Assembly: GCA_013423325.1 (NCBI GenBank)
Contig: BLJB01000038.1
Location: 634 to 64,633, forward strand
Direction of reading: 5' to 3'
Origin: Usnea hakonensis
Lineage: Eukaryota > Ascomycota > Lecanoromycetes > Lecanorales > Parmeliaceae
Length of the DNA stretch: 64,000 nucleotides
Numbering within the stretch: the first letter of the stretch is position 1; each line of letters starts with the position of its first letter. This document shows positions 35,762-46,879 of this stretch, in pieces. The position numbers and the translations under genes are program-made. The notes beneath the pieces were generated by a model. That model did no database searches. It saw nothing but the letters and a program-made list of their open reading frames with translations, and was not told where the DNA came from.

Positions 35762-36982
35762 TTAGCTGCAGTGATCGAGAACTGGCCCGCAACTACAGGC
35801 CTCTATCAAAGCCACAAAGCGTGAATCAAGCGTCTCCAAGTCAGAGCTGTCTCTGAGAATTTGCAAGAGAGCATGCTGGCGTGATCTTTGACCGCTGATC
35901 TTGCATCTGAGCAGCTTCGGCATTTGAACCGCTTGGGCATTGTGGCCGAACACATTCTCGGATCCTCCATGATGTCCCGCGACGTCCTCCCACGAACACA
36001 ATTCCAGAGGCTGCAATTTATATAGCGAAATGAGAAGATCTTCGAGGTTTGGGCAAAGCGCTAGGAAAGAAGCTGGGCCTAGATAAGTCCTCTGAGCGAA
36101 AGCGAGAGATGGGAGGATGTGATTCGAACCGGTGTCCCGGAAGAAAAACGTTGGGTATTCTTCATTATCGAAGTGTTGAGTATCCAAAATTCCTTCTTCT
36201 AAAGGGGGAGTTGAGTAACTCAAGGTAAGAATGCGTAAATTCACGAGTACTTCTCCAAGGCCTTTGGTAGTCAGATCTGGCATCAATCGGTGGATATCAT
36301 ATGCGGGCACGCCACAGCCCCAGTATCCGCCATAGATGTGGAGCTCGCCCAAGCACAATTTGCTCTGCGCCAGTGCCATCATGGTGACTGAGAAGACGTG
36401 CGAAGCCCGCTTCCAGACTTCGTGCCAAGCACCACCAGACTGCGATGCCGGCAGACGAACTTCTGGGCCTTGATAGACCCCAGACTCAAGCGTGATGGTG
36501 CGCAAGTTGTTCGCTCTTTGCAAGGCTGTAGTCAGCAGCCTAAGGTCCGACTGGTTTGCCGCAGCTTCGGTTATATCCGCTACTCGTATTCGCAGCTCAG
36601 ACAAGCTGTCACACGGAGCTGCTCGATCTGCTTCTTCCAGTGTGTGGGGTCTGTCAGACCTTTGAGAGATCGCTGTAAGCCATGCTGGGTCGTGGTATGC
36701 GGCCACGATGGTGAGTTGCTTGATCGCTGAACCGAGATCCTGATTTTCGAAGAGTACAATCAATGAAAGTAGGCTTCTAGGCGATAGATCCGTCGTTCTG
36801 TGAGCGAAGGCTAGACGAAAATGATGGAGGGTTGTATAGCGGAGCGAGGAGCATGTGAGGCGTAGGCTATCGATATCTTTACGGTCTACCTGATCAAAGA
36901 TAATCTTGCTGAGCTCAAAAGGTAATAATGCTAGGCAAGCCGCCATGTTTATTCCCTGTTCGACAGGCAAACTTCCATTCAA
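35762..36982 (-). CDS. F-box protein
   Basis: Single-exon gene of 406 residues. The N-terminal F-box is clear (CLALLPFELSKIIFDQV.. then IDSLRLTCSSLR, about residues 15-50); it would bind Skp1 in an SCF ubiquitin ligase. The rest has leucine-rich, repeat-like segments (LRILTLSYSTPPLEEG, LEDLLISLYKLQPLEL) as in fungal F-box proteins that recognise substrates by an LRR-like surface. The C-terminus stops at VLDHCS, in a spot where related proteins usually run on for some tens of residues, so the 3' end may be truncated. Met13 is an alternative start. Substrate unknown. Confidence 0.75.
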   Translation of the reverse strand: MNGSLPVEQGINMAACLALLPFELSKIIFDQVDRKDIDSLRLTCSSLRYTTLHHFRLAFAHRTTDLSPRSLLSLIVLFENQDLGSAIKQLTIVAAYHDPAWLTAISQRSDRPHTLEEADRAAPCDSLSELRIRVADITEAAANQSDLRLLTTALQRANNLRTITLESGVYQGPEVRLPASQSGGAWHEVWKRASHVFSVTMMALAQSKLCLGELHIYGGYWGCGVPAYDIHRLMPDLTTKGLGEVLVNLRILTLSYSTPPLEEGILDTQHFDNEEYPTFFFRDTGSNHILPSLAFAQRTYLGPASFLALCPNLEDLLISLYKLQPLELCSWEDVAGHHGGSENVFGHNAQAVQMPKLLRCKISGQRSRQHALLQILRDSSDLETLDSRFVALIEACSCGPVLDHCS

Positions 36983-38067
36983 TCTCTGGAAGAGACAATT
37001 GTTTGGTAATATATCAAGACTGTCAACAATAATGAAGGGCGGTCAAGGAACGTAGTGCAGGGAGATGCCGTCTCACGTAATCCGGATGTCTACTGCCTAA
37101 TAAGCTGGGGATACCGATCCACATTCTCCCTTAAGATGAAGTCGCCGGATCCACTTTTATCCTCTTTCTATCAGGTGAATCACTTCGGGATTATACGAGC
37201 ATACTCCACATAGAATGGCTCATGAATAGGTGGAACTCACTAATCAACCACACACGCATGCGAACCCCGCTTACAAATCCAGCCAATATTCTGCAGGGTC
37301 AATGAGTCAGCTTGGTAGTACCGCGCAAATTGATTGGAATACCTGAATATTGGGACACATTCGGAACAGTAGAGGCCATTGCAAGGTATTTCAAGAGTAT
37401 CACCCTTGGTAGGTGCTCTTATTGGCGCGTTCCCCCTGTCTACTGTTCAGCCACGAGAGACTGGCTCTATGTTTCGAAGCCATTTCGGGCGAAGAGAAAT
37501 GAGAGGCGCAACGAGCTAAAGCCACGTGTATCCTGGTTGTTGGTCTATGAAATCAAGAGTAAAATGTCAGTAGCGAGACGTTGAGTAAGCCACGGCTACC
37601 ATTCGGCGGTACTTAGTGGTGTTCGCGTGTTGATAGGACGAAGTTGAGAAGGACCGTGTCGCTCCTAGAGTATGATATATTATGTACTTACTTGAGCGTA
37701 GGGAATAGAATGAAAGCTTTCGAACAAGTTAATCGCGTAACAGTTGCCAACAGAAAAAGACAGACTCTAGTGCATTAGGGTTCAAGACCTAAGGGGTGCG
37801 GAACAATCCCGTCAACGTGTTAGACTAAGGTAGGTAGAAGGAAAACGAGGCAATCATCGAGTCCCTATGCAATTGCTATCAAGATGTGATATATCCCTTC
37901 GTATCAGCCTAAACGAACTACCATACACGGTTTGTGATACATGATACCCCAAGCCACTGCGTTCCGCTGCCAAATACCCTGATAGTCATTGATCTTAGAT
38001 ATCTCGTGGACTTAGATCTCAAGACAGCCTCTTTTTCCATTTACCTGACCTTTTCAAATAAAACAAG
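36983..38067. other. intergenic, no gene seen
   Basis: Divergent promoter space between the F-box gene and the metallo-beta-lactamase gene. A 90-residue plus frame (37312-37584) has no domain. Nothing else is seen. Confidence 0.4.
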
Positions 38068-39194
38068 ATGCCCAAGAGCGAACTCACAATCTGCACCGCG
38101 TGTGGCTCCCAGTTTGACCCCGAAGCTGCATCTCCACCAAGTAATTGCAAGATCTGTGATGTGAGCATACAGAAAAAAGACCAGACATATCACCTCCTTT
38201 TGACCACACTGACATTCTTGGTCCCAGGATCCACGCCAATTCGTCCCGGCGTCAGGGCAATCATGGACCACATTGAATGAGCTCAAGAATACCCACAAGA
38301 ACAAATGGCAACAAGACTCCATCGATTCTCGTGTATGGTCCATTTGGACAGAGCCAAAGGTGTGTCACAATGACATAAAAAATGGGCAAAGAGCTGACTG
38401 ACCTCGTTGAAAAGTTCGCAATCGGCCAGCGATGCTTCCTGCTCGAGACCGAAGCCGGGAATATACTATGGGACATGATATCCCTTCTCGATGGCCGCAC
38501 AATCGAATTCGTTAGCACTGTCTCTCTTTTGCACTCTAAACATTAGCTAAGCATCCTCAGATCAACTCCAAAGGCGGCCTAAAAGCCATCGTCATCTCCC
38601 ACCCCCATTACTACACCACCTACGCAGAATGGGCACAAGCTTTCAAATGCCCCATCTACCTAGCGTCCGATGACCAGGAATGGCTATGTCAGAAGCCTCC
38701 AACTCCTCAAACGCTATCACTGATAGGCGGTACCGCCGGTGCCTTCGTAAAAGTACTTCCTGGAGTATCCGCCATCAAGACCGGCGGGCATTTCCCCGGC
38801 AGCTTAGTCTTGCACTGGGAAAAGAAATTGTTCATCGCCGACTCCATTGTCACTGTCCCTGTAAGTTAAGTAACAGCCATCTCCCCGTCTCATGAAAAGC
38901 ACGAGATCCGTTTACTCACAAAACAAGTCTGCCTACACACCGCATCCGCGCCCGCCAGGTCAGACGAGCTACAGCTTCCAATGGTCCATTCCCAACATGA
39001 TCCCGCTGCCACCGTCCGACATACTGAAGATATGGCGAGCCATTGAGCCTTACGATTTCGATACGACGCATGGAGCGTTCGTCGGGATGGACGTACGAGA
39101 TCGAGATTTGAAAAAGAGAATGCTGGAAAGTATGAAGATCCAAACGCGTGGTGAAGGGTGGGAGCGGCATGAGATGTTGGATCAGACGATTTGA
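38068..39194 (+). CDS. metallo-beta-lactamase-fold protein with Cys-pair N-terminus
   Basis: Exons 38068-38160, 38228-38359, 38415-38510, 38561-38860 and 38928-39194, all in phase, give 295 residues. The N-terminus has two Cys pairs (CTAC at 9-12, CKIC at 27-30), a probable small zinc knuckle. The metallo-beta-lactamase fold follows: GQRCFLLETEAGNILWDMISLL, then the metal loop SHPHYYTTYAEW (120-131), GGHFPGSLVLHW and LFIADSI. The usual HxHxDH is reduced to HPHYYTT, so the second metal site looks altered, as in a known fungal subgroup. A hydrolase role is likely but no substrate can be named. Introns are 50-67 nt with GTGAGC/GTAAGT donors. Confidence 0.8.
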
Positions 39195-40508
39195 GACAGC
39201 GTCGATCATGGAATCGTGACAGCTTAGAGTGTTTGCCCCGCTATAGCAGGACTCAGGTTTAGCAAGTTCGTATATCGCATCATCCCATTATTCGATTCAG
39301 TGGCCCCAGAAATCAATTCGAAACACCTTGGTTTCACAAAATCGCATGAATGTGGTGCACCAGCACAACATCCCCCCTAGCCATGGTGAAAGCTAGCATA
39401 CCACGAACACACAAACACTGCTTTCCTCACCACTCTCCAATCAATCCATCCCTTTCAGACTCGATACATCGAGAACTCAAAGACCCCCTTCACAAATACA
39501 CTCACACCTCCATCCCCTCCTCATCCATTCAACCAACCAAATATCCCCCCATCCAAGAACCCCCAACATCGCAAACCGAACCCCAAACCTCCCGTCCTCC
39601 AGAGCCGAAATATTCAAATCCAATCTCCACGACTCCTCCATAAACCCCGATATTCCACCCATACCCTCAGCCTCACATTCTCCATGCCTACCGCAACCGC
39701 ATCCCAAAAATCCCCACGCTACGCTCAAAATATCCCCATCTCACCCTCTAACTACTATTATCGTGAAAGTCAATAGCAGCAGCCCAACGCATGAAAGATA
39801 GGAAAGGGGATGATAGCGGAAGAGAATCTAGGTCAAGCTAGATCAGGATGGATGGATCGTACGTAGATGAGAAAGTGCTTGTATAGTGGGGAGTTGTGGA
39901 GAAGCTTGGTGGAATTTAGGACACGCTTATGCTGAAAGCTGTGGATTGGATAGGCAAGTGTTGAGAGCTAGAGTGTTTGTGTTGGGGGGGGAGGTGCGAA
40001 GAGAGAGTGGGGTTTGGTAGTTTTTACAGTGGTAGAGGGAGGGGGTTGGATAAGGAGATGAGTCTGCTGCGGTAGGTGGGAAGAGGCTTTTGTATATTTC
40101 TTCAGGATGTCTGTATACAACATACGAGCGTTCTCCAAGAAAAATCCGCGAATTCTGATGTTACTTTTGGACGGAGATGAGATTTTCCATGGCTTGGGTA
40201 AGGTAGGTAGGCAGAATAAGGTAAGGTAGGCATGGTTTGAGTACTAACAGCATAGGGCTGAGAGGCTGGCTAGGGGAACCCCGGGATGCTACATCCGCTC
40301 TCAGCTCTCAGCCCCTTTTCTAAAAATACATTCGTAGGATTCATGGCTTTTCACATGTATTTCTGTCAAAATATGCATCTCTTCTGCTTCTTCAGTGATG
40401 CATTTTATTTCGAATCTAGCGACTTCGATATTTACCTCCTGACCAACTTGGAGCAAGATCGTCGAGGCACGCGTTCAGCGCCATCACCGGGACGAAGCGC
40501 GCCGAGGC
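39195..40508. other. intergenic, pyrimidine-rich in part
   Basis: No supported gene. From 39410 to 39740 the plus strand is C-rich, which creates open frames on both strands without domains. The word aggtaggtagg and related GGTAAG repeats occur at 40200-40230. Confidence 0.45.
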
Positions 40509-42199
40509 ATGTTTGATTCCGGATCAAGCCATGATTGGAACATACACAACTTGTTCCTTAGCCATTTTCTGTCCACATGGAATGCAAGGTCGTATGAATT
40601 TGCCGCGGTACTTTTCACCGCTGCCGCATTTCCAGAAGGGTTGAGCGCGGCTTCATGGGTGTGAGTGTTGAGTTACAGCCTCCTCGATGGATCCTTCTGA
40701 CTTTAGCTATTAGTGGTATCACGACTAGTGTTGCCATTATACTCTTCGCCTCGTCCTTGGGTCGCTGGGTTGATCATGCGCCGTCGCGGCTTCGAACACT
40801 TCTGACCACGGTGTCGGTCAATCGCGTCGTCGTGATCGCTGCTTGTGTTTGCTGGGCTATCATTATCAGGAAAGAAGAAAGTGAGGAGGTTGCCACGTCG
40901 ACTAGCTCCGCAGTAGATTCGTCTAGTGCTCGACCATTGATGCACCGATGGAAAGATACTCTCTTTATCCTAATCTTGGTTCTTGGCATTTTGGAAAGAC
41001 TATCTCGACTTGCGAACCTCATCTCCATCGAACGTGACTGGGTGCCTACTATGGTTGCAGTTAGCATTCCAGAATCTGAGAAGCCGGGTTATGACCTTTC
41101 CGATCTCAACGCTGCCATGAGCCGCATTGATCTCATTTGCAAGCTTGGATCTCCGATAGCAATATCAGCTTTCATGTCGACCACCAAGTCGCCTCGGCTA
41201 GGAGCCGTGCTGCTAATCGGTCTCAATTTCTTGACTTGGCCTTTTGAATATTTGACGGCGAGACAACTCTGGCAGGGCAACGAGCTGCTGCAAGAATTAA
41301 AGGTCGTTGATCAGGTGGATCCCAGTGTTGCAGCTGGAAGAAAAATAAATGGTGCCGGATCTACCCTGGACGACCTTCTCAAGGCCTGCAAGACAGTGCT
41401 GGACTGGGTCTGTCAGTATGGACAAAGTTTGAAGCAGTATTTTGAGACCGACGTGTGGATGCCTTCGCTTGCAATATCAAGTCTGCATTTCTCAGTGTTG
41501 GCCTTTTCATCGACTCTCATCGTCTTCCTCATCAACTCAGGCTTTTCGATGACGCTCATCACATGTGCTGAAATACTGAGTGCTGTATTCGAGCTCAGCA
41601 GTACATTCGTGTTTCCCTGGGCCGTCCGCGTCCTCGGACACGATCGTCCTCTTTATCGGCCTCTCTCTGAGGACGTGACAACGGATTCGACGACTATAGC
41701 TTCTCACTCCATGTTTGATATGGAGGAAGACTTGGACTCTGACGAGAATGGTCCCTCTACCGCAAGCCAGGTCACTGGCGTCTCAAGACTTGGTCTTCTG
41801 TCCATCACCCTCACGCTCCTGACCCTCACGCCCGCCGTCCCCATCATCTGGCAAATCTCCACCTCTTGGACCACCAACGCTACCTTACCCACAGCGTGGC
41901 AGACCCACACCGTCCTTAGCCTCATCCTCATACTCTCCATCTCCTCCTCCCGTCTTGGTCGCTTCACCAGCAGTCTCTGCACCCAACAACTAGCGCAAAG
42001 TTGCATCCGACCTTCGTCGCGATCCATGTTCGCCGGCACGGAAGCAAGTCTAGCTTCCACGTTCGGATTGGCGCATTACATCGCCACAGCAATTTGGAAT
42101 ACGCATGAGCAGTTCCGGTGGGTTGCGCTGAGCAGTGTGCTGGTTGTGACGGGAGGGGTAGGGTTGTATATCTTTTGGTTGCAGGCGGCAGGATGGTAG
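40509..42199 (+). CDS. ferroportin-family (SLC40A) transporter
   Basis: Iron exporter homologue of the ferroportin family, with about ten or more TM helices. Exon 1 (40509-40660) encodes the family N-terminus LFLSHFLSTWNARSYEFAAV and ends FPEGLSAASWV; a 53-nt intron (40661-40713, donor GTGAGT) joins it in phase to GITTSVAIILFASSLGRWVDH in exon 2 (40714-42199). Total 545 residues. Other hallmarks are RLSRLANLISIERDWVPTM and LNAAMSRIDLICKLGSPI in the first half, and a hydrophilic loop (about 340-400) before the last helices. Taking only the long open frame would lose the first helix and give a wrong start. The membrane is not shown by the sequence; plasma membrane or vacuole is likely. Confidence 0.85.
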
Positions 42200-42711
42200 G
42201 AAGATAGATAGTGACATGTTTGATGCCACCGAGAGTCTAGTCATTAGATTTGGTCAAAGAATTGCTAGAGTGTACTACAAGGAACGGAAGCACGCGGCGA
42301 TCTGCGAACTAGAAAGTCCGCTAACGCAGAACAGGCTAGGTACCTAGACAAACTAGCTTGCTGACTGCAGCGGCGGCAGCAACCTGCTCTTTTATTGCAA
42401 CTTGACTTCCTTCATCACATCTTCGAATACTTTGAATTCAAGTTTCAGTGGTCTGATCCAAGGTTCTAGTAAAGTCAGGCTACCACCCCGATTGGCAACT
42501 AAGCAAGGCTGCGATTAGGCAACTACGGATTTTTGCATCCTCGATTCTATCAAATTTGTCCCACCCTCTCTGGTAATATGCACCAATCTTCTATACCCTC
42601 GTAAATTTCCATCAAGATCCGACTCTACTAGAACACATAGATCAAGACATGGTCTAGTCTCGCGAACATTTTTCCTGGCTTACTCGCTCACTACGCCATC
42701 CTAATCCTGAG
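42200..42711. other. intergenic; promoter of NACHT gene
   Basis: No gene. It holds the 3' flank of the ferroportin gene and the promoter/leader of the NACHT-ankyrin gene. No specific sites named. Confidence 0.5.
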
Positions 42712-45700
42712 ATGGACTCGCAAGTAAAAATGTCAGATGCTTGGATGAGAGCTCAAGCCAAGTTTGTCAAGGATCTTAGTGAGGAAGAGCAGCGGACATT
42801 CTTCAAAGCATCACCAGAGTCCCTACTAGATGATGCTGTTGCAGCAGAGAGATCCCACGCTGAAGGAAGTACCACCCGCAGTGTAATGGAGAAGCTTCAA
42901 CCTTTCGTTGCCGCGGTGGAACAGTATGGTACCGCAATCGATGTCTACTCAAATACTTATTCTCTAGCTCTCGGGCCAATTTGGGGTAGTATGAAGGTCA
43001 TACTGCGGGTAGGTCAGCCGAACACTCGGACTTCGTTCTAGAACGCTAACATTGTCCTCATGCTAGATCGCACGTGAATTTGGCAAATACTTTGACAAGC
43101 TTGTCGACATGTTTACAAGGATTGGTGATGTTTTGCCGCGTTTCAAAACATATGAAAGGCTGTTTTCGAACCACGATCGATTGGTTGAGGCACTCTCGAA
43201 AGCATACTTAGACATCATAACGTTTTGCACGGACGCAAAATCTGTTTTCAGACGTGGACAACGCTCGTCTAGTAGGTTTCCATATAGTCTTTATATCTCA
43301 ATTACGCAGATCAACAAGTAAGAAGACGGGATACGCTTTTCAGATACATCTATGTAGCTCTGTAGCTGCAGTCTGAAAGCAATGGAGGGCTATACGCAAC
43401 TGAAGTGGGCTTACGATTACTGATACCTGGTATCGCAGGAGCAACTTTGAAGATAACGTTCAAGCTTTTATGGAAACCGTTCGACTTGCAGTTCGGTCAG
43501 CAACTCAGTGGTTTCCGCGAACACCAGAAGAGTGTTGAAAAGGAAGCGGGCTTGGCGAACATGATTGAAGCCGCTGATGCAAGAACTGTGATGCTTGCCG
43601 ATCAGAAGCAGCTGGAAAAGCGCCGGCAGGGTCAATACTATCCCTCTACATTCGAGACGGCGAATCACTAATGTGTCTTAGAGCATAATCGCCTTCGAAT
43701 CATCGCCATGCTCAAAGCTAACAATTATGAAGCTAAACATAGAAGACTTCAGAATCTGCGTCATGCCGGAACAGGTGAATGGCTGTTTCATAAGGCTGAA
43801 TACACTGACTGGGATATTCCTGGCATATCAGCCTTTCTTTGTTGCCACGGCATACGTGAGTATATTTCCCCATATTGTCCAAAGCCAAATACTTACACGC
43901 TTTTCAGCTGGGTGTGGAAAAAGTATCCTCGCGTTTGTAGACCACCATCTGAGCTATCTCAAAGACTTGCTAACACTGAGACCTAGATCGAATCTCGTCG
44001 ACACTTTGATGGGGGCCTGCTCCACACCAACAATTCCAGCCTCAGGTGTCATCTACTATTACTGTGATTACGCAGATCAGAGAAGCCTGCAACTTGATTG
44101 CATCCTAGGGAGCCTTTTGAAGCAGATTTACCTCAACCGTCAGATTCCAGAGATAGTCGAGTCACAACTATTACAAGTATTTGCTGCGGGAAGTCAGTCA
44201 TCACCAGAGACTGCTTTGGTCAACATATTTTGCTCAAGTGTCGCAATACTCAGCGATTTGTACATCATCTTTGACGGACTCGATGAGTGTGACAAGGCCG
44301 TTTGGCGAACAATGCTGAAAGTATTCAAGCAATTAGCGGCGGTTAGACTGACTAATGTCAAAGTGTTCGTGACTTGCGTAAAAGAAGGCTCTGTTGCGCA
44401 TAGCCTCAACGGTTTTAAAAAGGTCCAGCTGTCCCCCTCAGTCACGTCCGCAGACATCAAAGCCTTCGTTGAGTCATCAGTCAGACTGAAAGTTGAGGAT
44501 GGAGAATTGAAGATTCGTAATCCAAGTCTGGAACAGGAAATTATCAGCGAGCTCGTGTTGAAGGCGAATGGTTTGTAAGTCAAGTTCCCTATCTTTACTA
44601 GCCATAGTTGACCTATTAGGTTTCTGTGGGTTTATTTCCAGTTGGAAGAAATCTGTTACGCGTCTTCTGACTCTGATATCCGAACGATTCTAGTTAATCT
44701 TCCCATAGGACTCGGCGAGACCTATGAGAGAATACTGACCAGGATCAGCCAGAATCCTTCAGGGGCTCGACTTGCGCAGAAGATGTTCAAATGGGCAACA
44801 GTCGCCAAACGTCCTCTCCACATTGAGGAGTTCAAAGAAGCCGTTGCCTTTGACCCAAGTGACAAAACTTGGAACGAGGACAAAATCCCACACGAGGATC
44901 GCATGTTTGAATCCTGCAGGGGCTTGATCATCAAGGATCCTGATCAAATTGTGCGCTTCGCACATCACACTGTTCTACAGTATCTGACTGCAGGCCTTTC
45001 GACAACTGTTGACCCTTTCTTTGAGATCTCTACTACTGAAGCCGAGACCTTTGCAGGGCAAATTTGCGTAGGCTATTTGTTGTTCTCGGACTTTGAGACG
45101 CAACTCACCACAGCCCCACTCAATCTTGGAAACAAGGGTGTACTACAGTCTGGAGGACCCCTAAGGATTCCCGAAACTCTTCGTATCAAAGCACCTGTTG
45201 CTTTACCGTACAGACTACTTCGAGATAAATCAAGCTCGCGAGCGCCACAGATGGATTACTCAAAAGACCTCATTTCGAGATTTCAAGCAAATACACCTTC
45301 GCCGGTCGCTCGCAATGACAAGTATCGACTGCTTCAGTATGTTATCGACTACTGGGAGACTCATGTGAGATCATTTTCAGCATCAAACGCACAGCTCGAT
45401 AGCCGGCTTGGCAGGCTAGCTTTGGAGAAAACTTTGGCGTTCGAATTCAGGCCATGGGGTCTCAATCAACATCACGGCCCATATGGTTGTGTGGGTTGTC
45501 CATCCCCTAGTACAACCGATGTAGATGCTTCGGACCTGCTACATGTTTCCATGTTACATTACGCAGCTGAAGTCGGCAATATGCCACTTCTGTTACTGAT
45601 GAAGGATGCGGTTGGCTTACAGACCCGAAACATTTCTGATTACCTCCATCATGAACGGTATCATGATGAGACTCTATTGATTGCTTGTCGTCATGGCAGG

Positions 45701-46879
45701 ATTGAGATAGTCAAGTATCTCATGTCCTTAAGACCATTTGACCTTGTCGATGGTAGAGCTGTAAGTGCTGCTTCTACTGCAGGGCACGCGGATGTTCTGC
45801 AATACCTACTTATCTGTGATCGGTCCTGGATCGGGCAACACGGCGAGAACATGTTATTTGCAGCGGTAAGAGGTGCACGTGAAGCTGTCGTTGATGTCCT
45901 AGTCGTGGCCGGGGTCAGTCTCGAGGCGACTGATGAGCAGACTGGACTGGGCGTCCTCGAAATAGCCGCCAAGAACGGTCATGACTCGGTAGTACGGAGT
46001 TTGATCAGAAGAGGAGCCCAGATCCAGATATCCTCCGAGCGTAATCCCTATCAGACTGCCCTTTCTCTTGCTGTCTCGAATGGTCATGCTGCGGCAGCCC
46101 GAGCCCTGCTCGAGTCTGCTGCATCGTTTTATGTTGGCAGCTGGACATTTGCCTTGCATGCAGCAGCAAGGTCAGGACATAGTGCTGTGGCTGAGGTGCT
46201 CCTTGAATACGGAACAAATCCCGCAGATAGACTAATACCGGAAGGCCTGCACTCTAGCGGTAAAGATGCAGAGACCGCGTTCCATATAGCGGCGGAGAAT
46301 GGTGACATTGGAATGCTAGAACTCTTTAAAAGTCATGTCCAATCGGTCGATTCTCCTAGAACGACCGAAGAATTAACTGCACTCCATGTAGCGGCAGCTG
46401 CTGGCCAGGCCAAAGTTGTACGTTGGTTGGTGAAACATGTAGCTAACGTCAATGCAATCACAGACGTTGGCGATACTCCTCTCACTTTTGCTATAAGCGC
46501 AGGAGACGAGACAACAGTGCGTATATTGCTAGAACACGGGGCGCTAGTGCTCAATCCTTCTAACCCTTTCATCCGTGCGGCTACGCTTAAAGAAACAACC
46601 ATTCTCGATTTGCTCCTTAAAAATGTGCGAGGAGATGAAGAAACCTCTTATCGCACCAAGTTCGTTATAGAGGATGCTTTGCATTGGTCTAGAAGGGAAC
46701 AAAGAATGGAAGCTGCAGGGATACTTGAACGGGAATTGGAGCGATATTATAAAGAGCTACCGATTTCTGAAGAGCGACAGGATTCTGAAGACGCTATACG
46801 GGTATCAGTTATCCCATGGATTGGCACGGTTCAATATTCAGGGGTTCAGCCCTACTCTCCAAAAATCGCGAACTTTTAA
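42712..46879 (+). CDS. DUF7708-NACHT-ankyrin STAND protein (NLR-like)
   Basis: Signal-transducing NTPase of the fungal NLR-like class. Exons 42712-43008, 43067-43271, 43439-43630, 43682-43855, 43908-44574 and 44620-46879 close in phase to 1264 residues. Residues about 15-165 resemble the DUF7708 N-terminal domain (SYSLALGPIWGSMKVILRIAREFGKY type). Walker A is GIPGCGKS (288-295), split by intron 4; Walker B is LYIIFDGLDECDK (407-419). A helical winged region follows, then ankyrin repeats at about 815-1200 (LHYAAEVGN, FALHAAARSGHSAVAEVLLEYG, LTALHVAAAAGQAKVVRWL). The 167-nt intron 2 might hide a small exon. From 46809 the sequence is the terminal repeat of the inserted transposon, so the last 23 residues (from VIPWIG) and the stop come from the element. 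Likely role: non-self recognition or programmed cell death; inference from the family. Confidence 0.85.

Noticed and set aside
36120..36145. tRNA-like word (gattcgaacc)
   Set aside because: It lies inside the F-box coding region and no cloverleaf can be drawn around it.
40655..42199. Starting the ferroportin gene at the ATG at 40655
   Set aside because: This removes the conserved first helix; the upstream exon splices in phase and restores it.
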